A stretch of 64,000 nt of DNA from Mycolicibacterium stellerae (GTDB taxonomy: Bacteria; Actinomycetota; Actinomycetes; Mycobacteriales; Mycobacteriaceae), in the NCBI RefSeq assembly GCF_003719305.1, contig NZ_RARC01000038.1:1-64000 (forward strand). The letters run 5' to 3'. The notes beneath the pieces were generated by a model that saw only the letters and a program-made list of their open reading frames with translations, ran no database searches and was not told the origin of the DNA. Position numbers and translations under genes: made by a program. Positions 7,773 through 16,101 of this stretch are shown piece by piece. Position 1 is the first letter of the stretch. Every line of letters starts with the position of its first letter.

Positions 7773-8200
7773 TTGAAGCCGATCCCGAGGACCGGAATCC
7801 AGAGGCCGAACAGCCAGAAGCCCCACTGGTGGAAGCCGTCGTCCCACACCGGGTTCACGTCGTAGCCCCAGTAGTTGAACGGCCGCGGCGGGCCGCCTGC
7901 CCACTGGTATGCCGGCGGTGGGCCCCAGCCCCACGGCGGCGGACCCTGCCGGTCGTCCCACCAGTCGTGGCGGTTGTTCGCCCACCAGGGGCCCTTGTCC
8001 GGGTGGCCGCGATCGAAGTCGTTCCAGCCCGGCCCTCCGTTCCAGTCGTCGTGCCGGTTCTCACAGAACGGGAAGCAGGGCCGATCGATGTCGTTTCCGT
8101 GGCCCGGTTTAGCGGCCGCCACGCCCGTGCCCAGCCCGGCGGCCCCGAAGCCGAGCGCAGCGACGACCATCGCGTTGACCACTGTCCTGGCGAGTTTCAT
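7769..8200 (-). CDS. Secreted Trp/Gly/Pro-rich protein
   Basis: A 143-residue exported protein with a signal peptide (MKLARTVVNAMVVAALGFGAAG, cleavage near AAA at 28-30), then a low-complexity mature part rich in Trp, Gly, Pro, Asp and Asn (WNDFDRGHPDKGPWW; WGWGPPPAYQW). Two Cys lie close together (RPCFPFCENR). Proteins of this kind are common unnamed products of fast-growing mycobacteria. No enzyme motif is visible, and a surface or structural role is a guess. Confidence 0.7.
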   Translation of the reverse strand: MKLARTVVNAMVVAALGFGAAGLGTGVAAAKPGHGNDIDRPCFPFCENRHDDWNGGPGWNDFDRGHPDKGPWWANNRHDWWDDRQGPPPWGWGPPPAYQWAGGPPRPFNYWGYDVNPVWDDGFHQWGFWLFGLWIPVLGIGFN

Positions 8201-8279
8201 CCTTTGACTCCTAGCTCGATTACGCGACGCCGAATGGTTCCCATCTATTCGACGCCGGATACGTCATTGGTCATTCCCC

Positions 8280-8312
8280 TGGCTTGCGTGACGTGGCGTC
8301 GAGCGCAAGCCA
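8280..8312. terminator. Hairpin between same-strand genes, probable terminator
   Basis: TGGCTTGCG and CGCAAGCCA form a perfect 9-base stem with a 15-base loop. It sits 53 bases downstream of the stop of the minus-strand hydrolase gene (8366) and before the secreted-protein gene. There is no T-run, as is common for mycobacterial hairpins. Confidence 0.45.
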
Positions 8313-8365
8313 TGACCCCCGTGATGGTTATCGGACCGCGCGACGGGGCCGTTACCCGAGGCTGC

Positions 8366-9328
8366 TCACAAGGAACGAAGGCGGCGGATGCGGTCGTTGA
8401 GGGCACGCTTGGACACATCGGCACCGTCGGCCAGCGCTTCGAATGCGTGCGGGCAGCCTGGGTGCAGATGGAATTCCGTGTGCACTCCGGCGTCGGTCAG
8501 CCTGCGGGCATACGCGATGTCCTCATCGCGGAAGATGTCGAGATCGCCGACGTCGATGTAGGTATCCGGAAGCCCGGCCAGGTCGGTGGCGCGGGCCGGT
8601 GCAGCGTACGGCGAGACGTCCCCGCCACCGGCGTCGTCCCCGAGCAGCGCGCCCCAGCCGGTGAGGTTGTCGTCGTAGCTCCAGGTCAGATGCCGCAGCA
8701 GCGCCGGGTCGCACGCCGCAGGCCGATCGTCGAGCATCGGGTAGATCAGCAGCTGCTGGGCGACGGCGGGACCACCGCGGTCGCGGGCCATCAAGCACAC
8801 CCCGGCGGCCAGTCCGCCACCCGCGCTGTCGCCCATCACCGCGATGCGGCCGGGCTCGCAACCCAGCGCGCTCGCATTTCCGGCGAGCCACTCCAGTGCC
8901 GCGTAGCAGTCTTCGACGGGAGTGGGATGCGGATGCTCGGGTGCGACGCGGTAGTCGACCATGAGCAACGGCACCCCGGATTCGAATACGTAACGCCGTG
9001 CCGCGATCTCGTACATCGAGCCGATGTGCTCGAGGCTGAAGATCATGCCACCGCCGTGCAGATACAGCACCGCGCTGCCGCGCAGTTCACCGGTCGAGGG
9101 GCGATACCAGGTGGCGGCCAGCTCTGTGCCGTCGCCGGCGGTAACCGAGAAGTTGTCCGTGTCCACCCCTTCGATCGGTGCCGAGGTGGCACCGATGAAG
9201 TCGAACATGCGGTGGCCGCTGATCCGGCGCGCTTCGACGTCGCCGACCGGTGCCTCGTCGCTCTCCCCGAGAGCGTCCGCCAGCCGAGTCATCTGTTCCT
9301 GCACCTGAGGGTCGATGCGCAGGGCCAT
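8366..9328 (-). CDS. Alpha/beta hydrolase, HSL family (Lip-type carboxylesterase)
   Basis: A 320-residue esterase of the hormone-sensitive-lipase family, hydrolysing short or medium acyl esters. The oxyanion-hole motif HGGG begins at residue 91; the nucleophile elbow GDSAGG contains Ser168; the acid is Asp264 in DLDIFRDED; and the base is His294 in GCPHAF. There is no signal peptide, so it is probably cytoplasmic, like many mycobacterial Lip enzymes. ATG 9328 is preferred over the upstream GTG at 9439, which would overlap the divergent SnoaL gene. A KstR-type site lies between the two starts. Confidence 0.87.
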   Translation of the reverse strand: MALRIDPQVQEQMTRLADALGESDEAPVGDVEARRISGHRMFDFIGATSAPIEGVDTDNFSVTAGDGTELAATWYRPSTGELRGSAVLYLHGGGMIFSLEHIGSMYEIAARRYVFESGVPLLMVDYRVAPEHPHPTPVEDCYAALEWLAGNASALGCEPGRIAVMGDSAGGGLAAGVCLMARDRGGPAVAQQLLIYPMLDDRPAACDPALLRHLTWSYDDNLTGWGALLGDDAGGGDVSPYAAPARATDLAGLPDTYIDVGDLDIFRDEDIAYARRLTDAGVHTEFHLHPGCPHAFEALADGADVSKRALNDRIRRLRSL

Positions 9329-9379
9329 CGAAAGACAGTATCGTGGCCCGATTCGGCACCACGGCGTAGCTACGTTTGG

Positions 9380-9393
9380 TAGAACAGGTTTCA
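9380..9393. promoter_or_regulatory. KstR-type operator candidate (TAGAACAGGTTTCA)
   Basis: This 14-mer fits TnnAACnnGTTnnA, the published mycobacterial KstR palindrome, at every fixed position. It lies between divergent starts, 30 bases before the SnoaL-like ATG and 51 bases before the hydrolase ATG. KstR is the TetR-family repressor of cholesterol catabolism; binding here is inferred from the motif. Confidence 0.55.
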
Positions 9394-9423
9394 GTTTCTT
9401 CCGCGAGCGCAAGGAGTCTGGCG

Positions 9424-9927
9424 ATGGGTCGATGGTCACGCGCGGAGCTCGAGAAGGCGTTCCACGACTACGAAGATGCCGTCGTCGAGATCGGCAAGAC
9501 GTGGGACTGGGCGAGCTACGCCGACCACTTCACCGAAGACGCCGAGTACGTAGAGCACGGCATGGGCAACCGGACCGGTCGCGAGGCGATCCGTGAGTGG
9601 ATCAGCTCGACCATGAACATGTTTCCCGGCAGCGAGATGCCGACGTTCCCATGTGAGTGGTACGCGATCGACGACGAGAAGGGTTGGGTCATCGCCCGGA
9701 TTCCGAATCGGATGAAGGACCCCGGCGACGGCAGCATCCACGAGTCGCCGGTGATCACCGTCCTCAAGTACGCGGGTGACGGTAAGTGGAGCTACGAAGA
9801 GGACGCCTACAACCCGATGAACTTCCTGGTGATGGTGCAGGAATACATCAACCGCGCGCACAAGCTCGGCACGCTGTCCGACGATGGCCGCACGTTCGCC
9901 AAGAACATGAACTGGGAACTGGCCTAG
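9424..9927 (+). CDS. SnoaL-like / NTF2-fold protein
   Basis: A 167-residue NTF2-fold (SnoaL-like) protein: N-terminal helix ELEKAFHDYEDAVVEIGKTWDW, the hydrophobic SYADHFTEDAEYVEHG strand typical of this fold, and a C-terminal YINRAHKLGTLSDDGR helix. Members are small hydrolases, isomerases or ligand-binding proteins. ATG 9424 has GCAAGGAG upstream. Its placement beside a KstR-type site, an HSL hydrolase and a Baeyer-Villiger monooxygenase suggests steroid or lipid metabolism, but no catalytic residues can be assigned. Confidence 0.78.
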   Translation: MGRWSRAELEKAFHDYEDAVVEIGKTWDWASYADHFTEDAEYVEHGMGNRTGREAIREWISSTMNMFPGSEMPTFPCEWYAIDDEKGWVIARIPNRMKDPGDGSIHESPVITVLKYAGDGKWSYEEDAYNPMNFLVMVQEYINRAHKLGTLSDDGRTFAKNMNWELA

Positions 9928-9929
9928 AA

Positions 9930-9996
9930 CCCCGCCGAACGTTCCTTACCGGTCGAAAATTGGGCAGATTTCGACTGGTAAGGAACGTTCGCGGGG
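9930..9996. repeat. Long near-perfect palindrome between convergent genes
   Basis: Arms of 28-29 bases (CCCCGCCGAACGTTCCTTAC... and its complement ending GTTCGCGGGG) pair with about one mismatch and one bulge around a 10-base loop. It fills the whole gap between two convergent genes and would work as a bidirectional terminator, but it is much longer than a terminator needs to be. A second long palindrome of different sequence lies at 52279-52340. Confidence 0.8.
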
Positions 9997-10005
9997 TAAT
10001 CAGCG

Positions 10006-11925
10006 TCAGGTGAAGACGAAGTCCTCGGGGTCGGGTTCGCGGGTCCAGGTCCAGTAGTCGACGAGGCGCCATGGGCTCAGCGTGTGCACTTCGCCGAGGC
10101 TGTTCTTGAAATACGAATGCTTGATCGTCGGCTGTGACCACACCATCGTGCGCATCTCCGCCTGACTGCGTTCGTGCCAGTCCGTCGTCTTCTCGACAGT
10201 CGGTTCCATCGTCGTGTGTCCGCCCGCGATGAGCAGTTCCAAACATTGTGTGATGTAACGCATTTGGCACTCGGAGTGGAAGATCAGGCTGCCGCCGCTG
10301 GCCAGCCAGGTGCCGGGGCCGTTCATGCAGAAGAAGTTCGGGTAGCCGGGGATGGTGATGCCAAGATAGGCCGACGGGCGCTCACCCCAGCGCTCGCTGA
10401 GGACTTCGGAGTTTCGGCCGCGAATGGTCATGGGCCACAACAACTTGGTGTGCTCGAATCCGGTGGCGTACACGATGACGTCGGTCGGATAACGTGTGCC
10501 GTCCACGGTGACCACGGCGTCGGGCTCGATGTGGTCGATCCCGGTCCGGACGAGCTCGACGTTGTCGCGTGTCAGCGTTTTCAACCAGCTGCCGTTGTCC
10601 TGCAGCGTGCGTTTTCCGGTCGCCGGATAGTCCGGTACCACCTTCGCCTGTAGGACGGGGTCATCGCCGACCTGGCTGAGGATCCAGTCGGTGAACATGA
10701 TCCGGGTGACCTCGCTGATCTCGTTGATCGCCTTGCGCTGATCTGGATAGTCCGGGTCAACGCGTGCCACGTCGAGCCCCTTGTCGCACCACGGCCAGAA
10801 CAGCAGAAAGCGGTACCAGCGGCCGTAGAACGGGAGATGGCGCAGCGCCCACTGCACACCGGGGCCGACTTTGTCGTGGTAACTCGGGTTGGGGAACATC
10901 CACTGCGCTGTGCGTTGAAACACGGTGAGGTGCTCGACATCCGGCGCGATCGTCGGTGCGATCTGGAAGCCGCTGGCCCCCGCGCCGATCATGGCGACCC
11001 GCTTGCCGTTGAGGTCGACGGAGTGATCCCACGCGCTGGAGTGGAACGTCGGGCCGGTGAAGTCCCGCTGTCCGTCGATCGTCGGGGTGTGCGCACGGTC
11101 GAGCTGCCCCACCGCAGTGATGACCGCGCGCGCCGGCAGTTCTGTCGTCGTCCCGCTGCGGTCGCGGGCGCGGACGGTCCACGTCGCGGTGTCGTCGTCG
11201 AAGGCCGCCTCGGTGACCTCGGTTTCCCAACGCACGTGGCGGCGGATGTCATGCTTGTCCATCACGCGCTCGAAATACGCTTGCAGCTCCGGTTGTTCGG
11301 CGAAGAAGTGCGTCCACTGATCGGTCGGCTCGAAGCTGTAGCAATAGAAGTGGTTGGGCACGTCGACCCGCGCGCCCGGGTAGGTGTTCTGGTACCAGGT
11401 GCCTCCGACGCCGGCGTTCTTCTCGATGATCGTGAACGGGATGCCGGCTTCTTTCAGCCGGATACCGGCCAGCAGGCCCGACTCACCGCATCCGATCACC
11501 ACGACCGGGAAGTCATCGGCCTTCGCCACCGGCGGCACCAGTCGCGCGTCGCGGCCGTCGAGTTCCATCTCCTCGAGCAGCATCGGCACGTATTCCTCGG
11601 GAACCGGCTCACACACCAGCCACTTCATCATCTCGTGCAGTAGTTCGGCGCTGATCGGCTCGGGCTCCGGGCAGCCGCGGTCGCGGTAGTCGGCGATCAC
11701 CTCAAGCGCGATCTTGCGGACGGCGGCCTTGTCCTCCTCCGACATGTAGCCCTGCACCTCGTTGAGAAACAACCCGGCGGGCTTGAGGTCGCCGCGGATC
11801 AACTCGGCGTCACCCGACATGTGCACCAGCGACAGCATCAGGGTCGGAATGCTGACGTCCAGCAACGCCTCGGCAATCTCGTCATCGGAGGTCGTAAAGG
11901 GTTGTCCTGCATGTGGGTTGCGCAC
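10006..11925 (-). CDS. Type I Baeyer-Villiger monooxygenase (FAD/NADPH)
   Basis: A 639-residue flavoprotein monooxygenase that inserts oxygen next to a ketone carbonyl to give an ester or lactone, using FAD and NADPH. The first Rossmann motif GCGESG is at 145-150, the Baeyer-Villiger fingerprint FTGPTFHSSAWD at 289-300, and the NADPH Rossmann motif GAGASG at 314-319. The ~140-residue N-terminal helical extension is longer than in cyclohexanone monooxygenase and is like larger actinobacterial members. Substrate unknown; steroid or long-chain ketones are plausible given the neighbours. The start is GTG 11925. Confidence 0.9.
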   Translation of the reverse strand: MRNPHAGQPFTTSDDEIAEALLDVSIPTLMLSLVHMSGDAELIRGDLKPAGLFLNEVQGYMSEEDKAAVRKIALEVIADYRDRGCPEPEPISAELLHEMMKWLVCEPVPEEYVPMLLEEMELDGRDARLVPPVAKADDFPVVVIGCGESGLLAGIRLKEAGIPFTIIEKNAGVGGTWYQNTYPGARVDVPNHFYCYSFEPTDQWTHFFAEQPELQAYFERVMDKHDIRRHVRWETEVTEAAFDDDTATWTVRARDRSGTTTELPARAVITAVGQLDRAHTPTIDGQRDFTGPTFHSSAWDHSVDLNGKRVAMIGAGASGFQIAPTIAPDVEHLTVFQRTAQWMFPNPSYHDKVGPGVQWALRHLPFYGRWYRFLLFWPWCDKGLDVARVDPDYPDQRKAINEISEVTRIMFTDWILSQVGDDPVLQAKVVPDYPATGKRTLQDNGSWLKTLTRDNVELVRTGIDHIEPDAVVTVDGTRYPTDVIVYATGFEHTKLLWPMTIRGRNSEVLSERWGERPSAYLGITIPGYPNFFCMNGPGTWLASGGSLIFHSECQMRYITQCLELLIAGGHTTMEPTVEKTTDWHERSQAEMRTMVWSQPTIKHSYFKNSLGEVHTLSPWRLVDYWTWTREPDPEDFVFT

Positions 11926-11999
11926 GACTGAAGTGCTACCACGCCCGACTGTGCGGGCGCAGGCGATTGCCGCCTAGCTGCGCGGGGTATCTCGACCCG

Positions 12000-12437
12000 G
12001 TGAGCGAGTCAGCTAAACCGGAGGCCGGCCTCGGCCGTCGACATGGCGGGGTCAGCGACGAGACGGTCGAGGCGGTCGGTTCGCTGTCCGAGGCGCTGGA
12101 ATACGTCGAGCGCGCCAGGGGGCATCTGTATGAGTTTCACCAGCTCATCGGGCACGCCGACCTGGTTCTCGGCGAGGCGTGTGACAAGTTGCGCGACGCC
12201 GGGCACGTGGCCGTGGCCGATCGGCTGGAGCTCGACCTGGTCGGCAGGAATGTGCTTTACGGTCGATGGACGTTTCAGATCGTCGAGGAGTTCGACGACG
12301 ACTACTGGTCGATCTTCCGCGAGCACGAGCGTCGGGTTCGAGAAGAGCTGCAGCAAGGCGCGCGGCACGTGTTCGAGGCCGAAATGAAGGAGAAGAGGCG
12401 GACCAGGGGTCGGCCGGGCCATGAGGCACAGCCGTAG
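12000..12437 (+). CDS. Conserved hypothetical helical protein
   Basis: A 145-residue, mostly helical, charged protein (ALEYVERARGHLYEFHQLIG, VREELQQGARHVFEAEMKEK) without signal peptide or membrane segment. I do not recognise a named family. GTG 12000 is the first plausible start. It ends ten bases before the CYP124-like gene and is probably co-transcribed with it, so a role linked to that oxygenase is possible but unsupported by motifs. Confidence 0.65.
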   Translation: MSESAKPEAGLGRRHGGVSDETVEAVGSLSEALEYVERARGHLYEFHQLIGHADLVLGEACDKLRDAGHVAVADRLELDLVGRNVLYGRWTFQIVEEFDDDYWSIFREHERRVREELQQGARHVFEAEMKEKRRTRGRPGHEAQP

Positions 12438-12446
12438 ACTCGCGGC

Positions 12447-13730
12447 GTGGGCATTGCGACCAGGGTGAACGGCGTCGCCCCCGCCGAGGTGCCACTGTCA
12501 GAGGTCGACCTCGGGTCATGGGACTTCTGGGGGCTCGACGACGACGTACGCGACGGCACGTTCGCCACCTTGCGCCGAGAGGCCCCGGTGTCGTTCCACG
12601 AGTCGTTCGTCGGCGACGAGTTCACCCGAGTGGCCGGCCACTGGGCGCTGACCCGTTACGACGACGTGTTCTACGCGAGCAGGCATCCCGAGTTCTTCAG
12701 CTCGGCGAGTGGGATCACGATCGGCGACCAGACGCCTGAGCTCGCCGAGTACTTCGGGTCGATGATCGCCATGGACGACCCGCGGCACACCCGGCTGCGC
12801 AACATCGTCCGCAGCGCATTCACCCCGCGTGTGCTGGCGATGCTGGAGGATTCGGTGCGCGATCGGGCGCGCCGCCTTGTGGCAGCGATGATGACGAACA
12901 ATCCGGACGGCAAGGGTGAGATCGTCGCCGACCTGGCGGGTCCCCTGCCCCTGCAGATCATCTGCGACCTGATGGGCATTCCCGAACAGGACCACGAGCG
13001 GATCTTCGCGTGGACCAACGTCATTCTCGGCTTCGGTGACCCCGATATCGCCACCGATTTCGACGAGTTCTTCCAGGTCGCCGTCGACATCGGCGCGTAC
13101 GCCACCGCGCTGGCCGACGACCGCAGAGACGCACCCGGCGAGGACCTGACCACCAGCCTGGTGCAGGCCGAACTCGACGGCGAGCGGCTGACGTCCGCCG
13201 AGGTGGCGTCGTTCTTCATCTTGCTCGTGGTCGCGGGCAATGAGACGACCCGCAACGCGATCAGCCACGGCGTGTTGTCGCTCAGCCGGTACCCCGAACA
13301 GCGCGACGCCTGGTGGAACGACTACGACGAGGTGGCGCCGACGGCGGTCGAGGAGATAGTGCGCTGGGCGTCGCCGGTGGCCTATATGCGCCGCACCACC
13401 ACCCGCGACGTCGAGCTGGGTGGCGTGAAAATAGCTGCGGGAGAAAAGGTCACACTCTGGTACGGGTCGGCCAATCGCGACGACTCGAAGTTCGCCGACC
13501 CGTGGGCATTCGACGTGCGCAGGCATCCCAATCCGCATGTCGGGTTCGGCGGCGGAGGCGCGCACTTCTGTCTGGGCGCCAACCTGGCCCGTCGCGAGAT
13601 CACCGTCGCGTTCGAAGAACTGCACCGGCAGCTACCGGACATCACCGCGACGGAGGAGCCGGACCGGCTGCACTCCGCTTTCATTCACGGCATCAAGCGG
13701 CTGCCCGTCGCCTGGACGCCTCGTAGCTGA
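12447..13730 (+). CDS. cyp124: Cytochrome P450, CYP124 family (methyl-branched lipid omega-hydroxylase)
   Basis: A 427-residue soluble P450. The I-helix oxygen-activation motif AGNETTR is at ~263-269, ExxR at Glu303-Arg306, and the haem loop FGGGGAHFCLG has Cys375 as thiolate ligand. The whole sequence, including the start ATRVNG, DFWGLDDDVRDGTFATLRREAP and DQTPELAEYFGSMI, closely matches my memory of M. tuberculosis CYP124 (Rv2266), which omega-hydroxylates methyl-branched lipids and cholesterol side chains. The start is GTG 12447. Ferredoxin and reductase partners are not in the window. Confidence 0.9.
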   Translation: MGIATRVNGVAPAEVPLSEVDLGSWDFWGLDDDVRDGTFATLRREAPVSFHESFVGDEFTRVAGHWALTRYDDVFYASRHPEFFSSASGITIGDQTPELAEYFGSMIAMDDPRHTRLRNIVRSAFTPRVLAMLEDSVRDRARRLVAAMMTNNPDGKGEIVADLAGPLPLQIICDLMGIPEQDHERIFAWTNVILGFGDPDIATDFDEFFQVAVDIGAYATALADDRRDAPGEDLTTSLVQAELDGERLTSAEVASFFILLVVAGNETTRNAISHGVLSLSRYPEQRDAWWNDYDEVAPTAVEEIVRWASPVAYMRRTTTRDVELGGVKIAAGEKVTLWYGSANRDDSKFADPWAFDVRRHPNPHVGFGGGGAHFCLGANLARREITVAFEELHRQLPDITATEEPDRLHSAFIHGIKRLPVAWTPRS

Positions 13731-13921
13731 CCGGCGCACAGTTACGTCGCAACGCAAACATCTTTTTGCTGGTCAAGCGTCTGTCCGCGGGAAAATGTAG
13801 GGAAACACCTGATTCCTTTTGTTTCCGCCGTTATCTACGGTCGAGCAGTCGGGGGACGTCTGACGTATCCGGCCGGTGGCCGGGTACGCGCCTTGGCCAT
13901 GATTCTTAGGAGAAATCAACG

Positions 13922-14836
13922 ATGACTCGAAAACGAGTGTTGGCAGTGATCGCGACCGCGGCCGCGGTGGTCGCTGCCGCCGGGGTGTTGTCCCCGGCCG
14001 TCGCAAATGCCGATCCGCTCGGCGAGATCCGAGGTGCCGTCAACGGAGCCCGCGCTCAATCCACCTGCGGGCCGCTGAATTACTCCGGCCAACTCGAAGG
14101 CGCCGCGCAGGCATGGGTGCGAGATGCCATGGCACTCGACAGCGTCAATCGTTCGTTCAGCCTGGTTCAAAACGACTACCCGGGCGACGTGCGCTGGACG
14201 CGGATTGCATCCGGCGATCCCACTTCGGCTGCGACCAATTCCTTGATCGCAGGTGTCAGGGAGGGCATCAACGATTGCGGCGCCGTGGACTTCGGAGTGG
14301 GGATGGCCAGGGACGACGTCATCGACAAGAGCTTCGTTGCGGTCGTGCTCGGCGCGCCGAAGCCCGTCGTCGTCGAAGCGCCGAAACCGCCCGTCAAGTG
14401 TCAACCAGGTTCGCCGTCCGGCGCCGAGGTGCCTTTCGGTCAGACGTGCCAGCCGTCGCCGCCGGTCCCGTGCACCGAGGAGGGTTCACCGGTGAAGGAA
14501 GTGCCGTACGGGCAGACCTGCCCGGCGATTCCGGCGCAGACCAACAAGATTCAGGCGGCATTCGGTGAGCCCGGACTGACGAGCGTGGACTTCACGGTGA
14601 CGAACACCGCGACGCTGAATGCGGCATGCGACTACGTCTCCACGACGAACTCGATCAATCCGTTGGTGCCGAAGAAGACGACGAGAACCATCAACGTTGA
14701 CGCCGGTCAGAGTGCGACGACCACGTTCGATGGTGCCCCGACGTTGAGCACCTACAACGTGACGCTGACATGCAAGGACGCCAGCGGAAAACAGAAGGAA
14801 CTGCTGGGCACCGTGACCACCTCGTTGACGTGGTGA
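13922..14836 (+). CDS. Secreted CAP-like protein with Cys-rich linker
   Basis: A 304-residue exported protein. A signal peptide ends at AVANA|DP (around residue 31). Residues ~32-145 resemble mycobacterial CAP-like domains (VNGARAQSTCGPLNYSGQLEGAAQAWVRDA). A Pro/Cys linker repeats a CxPGSP / EVPFGQTC-type unit twice (CQPGSPSGAEVPFGQTC; CTEEGSPVKEVPYGQTC), and a C-terminal beta-rich domain has two Cys. The ATG follows AGGAGAAATCA. The 190 bases upstream hold no gene and probably its promoter. Function unknown; surface or cell-wall association is likely. Confidence 0.8.
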   Translation: MTRKRVLAVIATAAAVVAAAGVLSPAVANADPLGEIRGAVNGARAQSTCGPLNYSGQLEGAAQAWVRDAMALDSVNRSFSLVQNDYPGDVRWTRIASGDPTSAATNSLIAGVREGINDCGAVDFGVGMARDDVIDKSFVAVVLGAPKPVVVEAPKPPVKCQPGSPSGAEVPFGQTCQPSPPVPCTEEGSPVKEVPYGQTCPAIPAQTNKIQAAFGEPGLTSVDFTVTNTATLNAACDYVSTTNSINPLVPKKTTRTINVDAGQSATTTFDGAPTLSTYNVTLTCKDASGKQKELLGTVTTSLTW

Positions 14837-14861
14837 TCGCAGCTCAACGCTGAACGACACG

Positions 14862-14897
14862 TCTGCCACGGTCCGGCTCCGGCTGGGCCGTGGCAGA
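14862..14897. terminator. Bidirectional hairpin terminator
   Basis: TCTGCCACGG and CCGTGGCAGA form a perfect 10-base stem around a 16-base loop, between the stops of two convergent genes (14836 and 14920). No T-run follows. Confidence 0.6.
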
Positions 14898-14919
14898 TGC
14901 TCATCGCCTAGACGCCGCG

Positions 14920-15603
14920 CTAGCCGACCGACTGCGCGCGGAGCGCGGCTATCGGCGAGCTGTCGATGTGTTCACTCAAGTCATGCGGATTGTCGAAAAC
15001 CGCTCGTGCGCCTGCCTTTTCGAGTTCTTCGCGGGATACTCCCCCGCTGAGGAGCCCGATGGCGGGCACACCTGCCCGACCGCATGCGATGATGTCCCAC
15101 ACCGCGTCGCCGACATAGACGGCGTGATCGGCGTCGACACCCGCCCTCTCCATCGCGATTTCGATGATTGTCGGGTCGGGCTTGGCCTCCTCGACATCTT
15201 TGGAGGACGTCGCCGCCGAGATCAGCTCGTCGCAGTCGAGGACCTTGCGTGACAGCGACAACTCGTCCTCGCTTGCCGAGCTGGCGAGTACGACCTGCAG
15301 GCCGAGCGAGGACACCCGCTGCAGGAGTTCGCGCGCACCGGAAAGCGGACGCAGGAGAGGCGCGGCCTCCTTGAGATACCGCGTGTGCAACTCCTTGGCC
15401 CGCTTCTGCGCATCGTCGTCGGCGTCGCCCGACAGGGATTGGATCAACCGGTCCCCGTCCATTCCGATCGAGCGATGGATCCGCCACGACTCGACGGCGA
15501 TGCCCGCCTCGTGGAAGGCCCGCGTCCACGCGTACACATGCAGATAGTTGGAGTCCACGAGGGTGCCGTCGACGTCGAACAACACGGCGGGTGTATCAGC
15601 CAT
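14920..15603 (-). CDS. HAD-superfamily phosphatase (beta-phosphoglucomutase/Gph-like)
   Basis: A 227-residue cytoplasmic HAD hydrolase. Motif I is DVDGTLVDS with nucleophile Asp10 and acid/base Asp12, motif II is the Ser of LASSA, motif III the Lys of EEAKPDP, and motif IV YVGDAVWD. The helical cap between motifs I and II is of the phosphoglycolate-phosphatase/beta-phosphoglucomutase type. The substrate cannot be assigned; small phosphorylated sugars or damaged metabolites are usual. Confidence 0.85.
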   Translation of the reverse strand: MADTPAVLFDVDGTLVDSNYLHVYAWTRAFHEAGIAVESWRIHRSIGMDGDRLIQSLSGDADDDAQKRAKELHTRYLKEAAPLLRPLSGARELLQRVSSLGLQVVLASSASEDELSLSRKVLDCDELISAATSSKDVEEAKPDPTIIEIAMERAGVDADHAVYVGDAVWDIIACGRAGVPAIGLLSGGVSREELEKAGARAVFDNPHDLSEHIDSSPIAALRAQSVG

Positions 15604-15642
15604 CGCCCGGGGATGCCCACGGCAGGCCAGAGGTAAACCCCG

Positions 15643-16026
15643 CTACCTGACGATCAGCGTGCCCAACATGTTCGGGTGATACACGCAGTGAAACGGGTAT
15701 TCGCCGGGCCGGCTCGGCGCGATAAGCGTTTTCGTTTCTCCGCCGTCGACGTGAACATCGAATGCACCCTTGGCTTCCGACGTCACGGAATGTTCGACGG
15801 AGTCGTTGTTCGCGATGTTGATCTGGGTGCCAGGTGCGACGGTGAGTGGCTGACCGAAGGCCATGTCCGCGATCGTCAACGTCGGACCCGTGACTGCGGT
15901 CGCGCTGTTTTCGCTCGACGATTCACCAGCGGTTGCCGCGGTCTCGCCCGTGCCCGATGCGCCGCACGCCGTGGCGAACGTCGCGAGGAGAGCGATTGCC
16001 GCCAGGAACATGCTGAACTTCTTCAT
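15643..16026 (-). CDS. Cupredoxin (plastocyanin-like) lipoprotein
   Basis: A 127-residue lipoprotein: signal ending in lipobox ATAC with Cys21, an Ala/Ser/Glu linker, then a single blue-copper domain. The type 1 copper ligands are all visible: His79 (VEHS), Cys114, His117 and Met120 (FHCVYHPNM). It should sit on the outer face of the membrane and carry electrons or bind copper. AAGGGG precedes the ATG. Its neighbour is a YoaK-type membrane protein on the same strand, separated by 75 bases. Confidence 0.88.
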   Translation of the reverse strand: MKKFSMFLAAIALLATFATACGASGTGETAATAGESSSENSATAVTGPTLTIADMAFGQPLTVAPGTQINIANNDSVEHSVTSEAKGAFDVHVDGGETKTLIAPSRPGEYPFHCVYHPNMLGTLIVR

Positions 16027-16101
16027 TTTGACCCCTTACTTTTTCGACCTGCTGGCGACACGACTCGCCGGCCTAATTAGTTCAGTGGGATCGGTTTTTC
16101 C

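Noticed and set aside
7424..9382. 652-codon plus-strand open frame crossing three genes
   Set aside because: It runs antisense to the secreted protein and HSL hydrolase genes, which have signal peptide, triad and ribosome sites. The frame has an Arg/Pro/Ala-rich composition typical of GC-rich shadow frames.
9930..9996. End of an insertion sequence
   Set aside because: There is no transposase gene, no target duplication and no second terminal repeat nearby; a stand-alone palindrome fits better.
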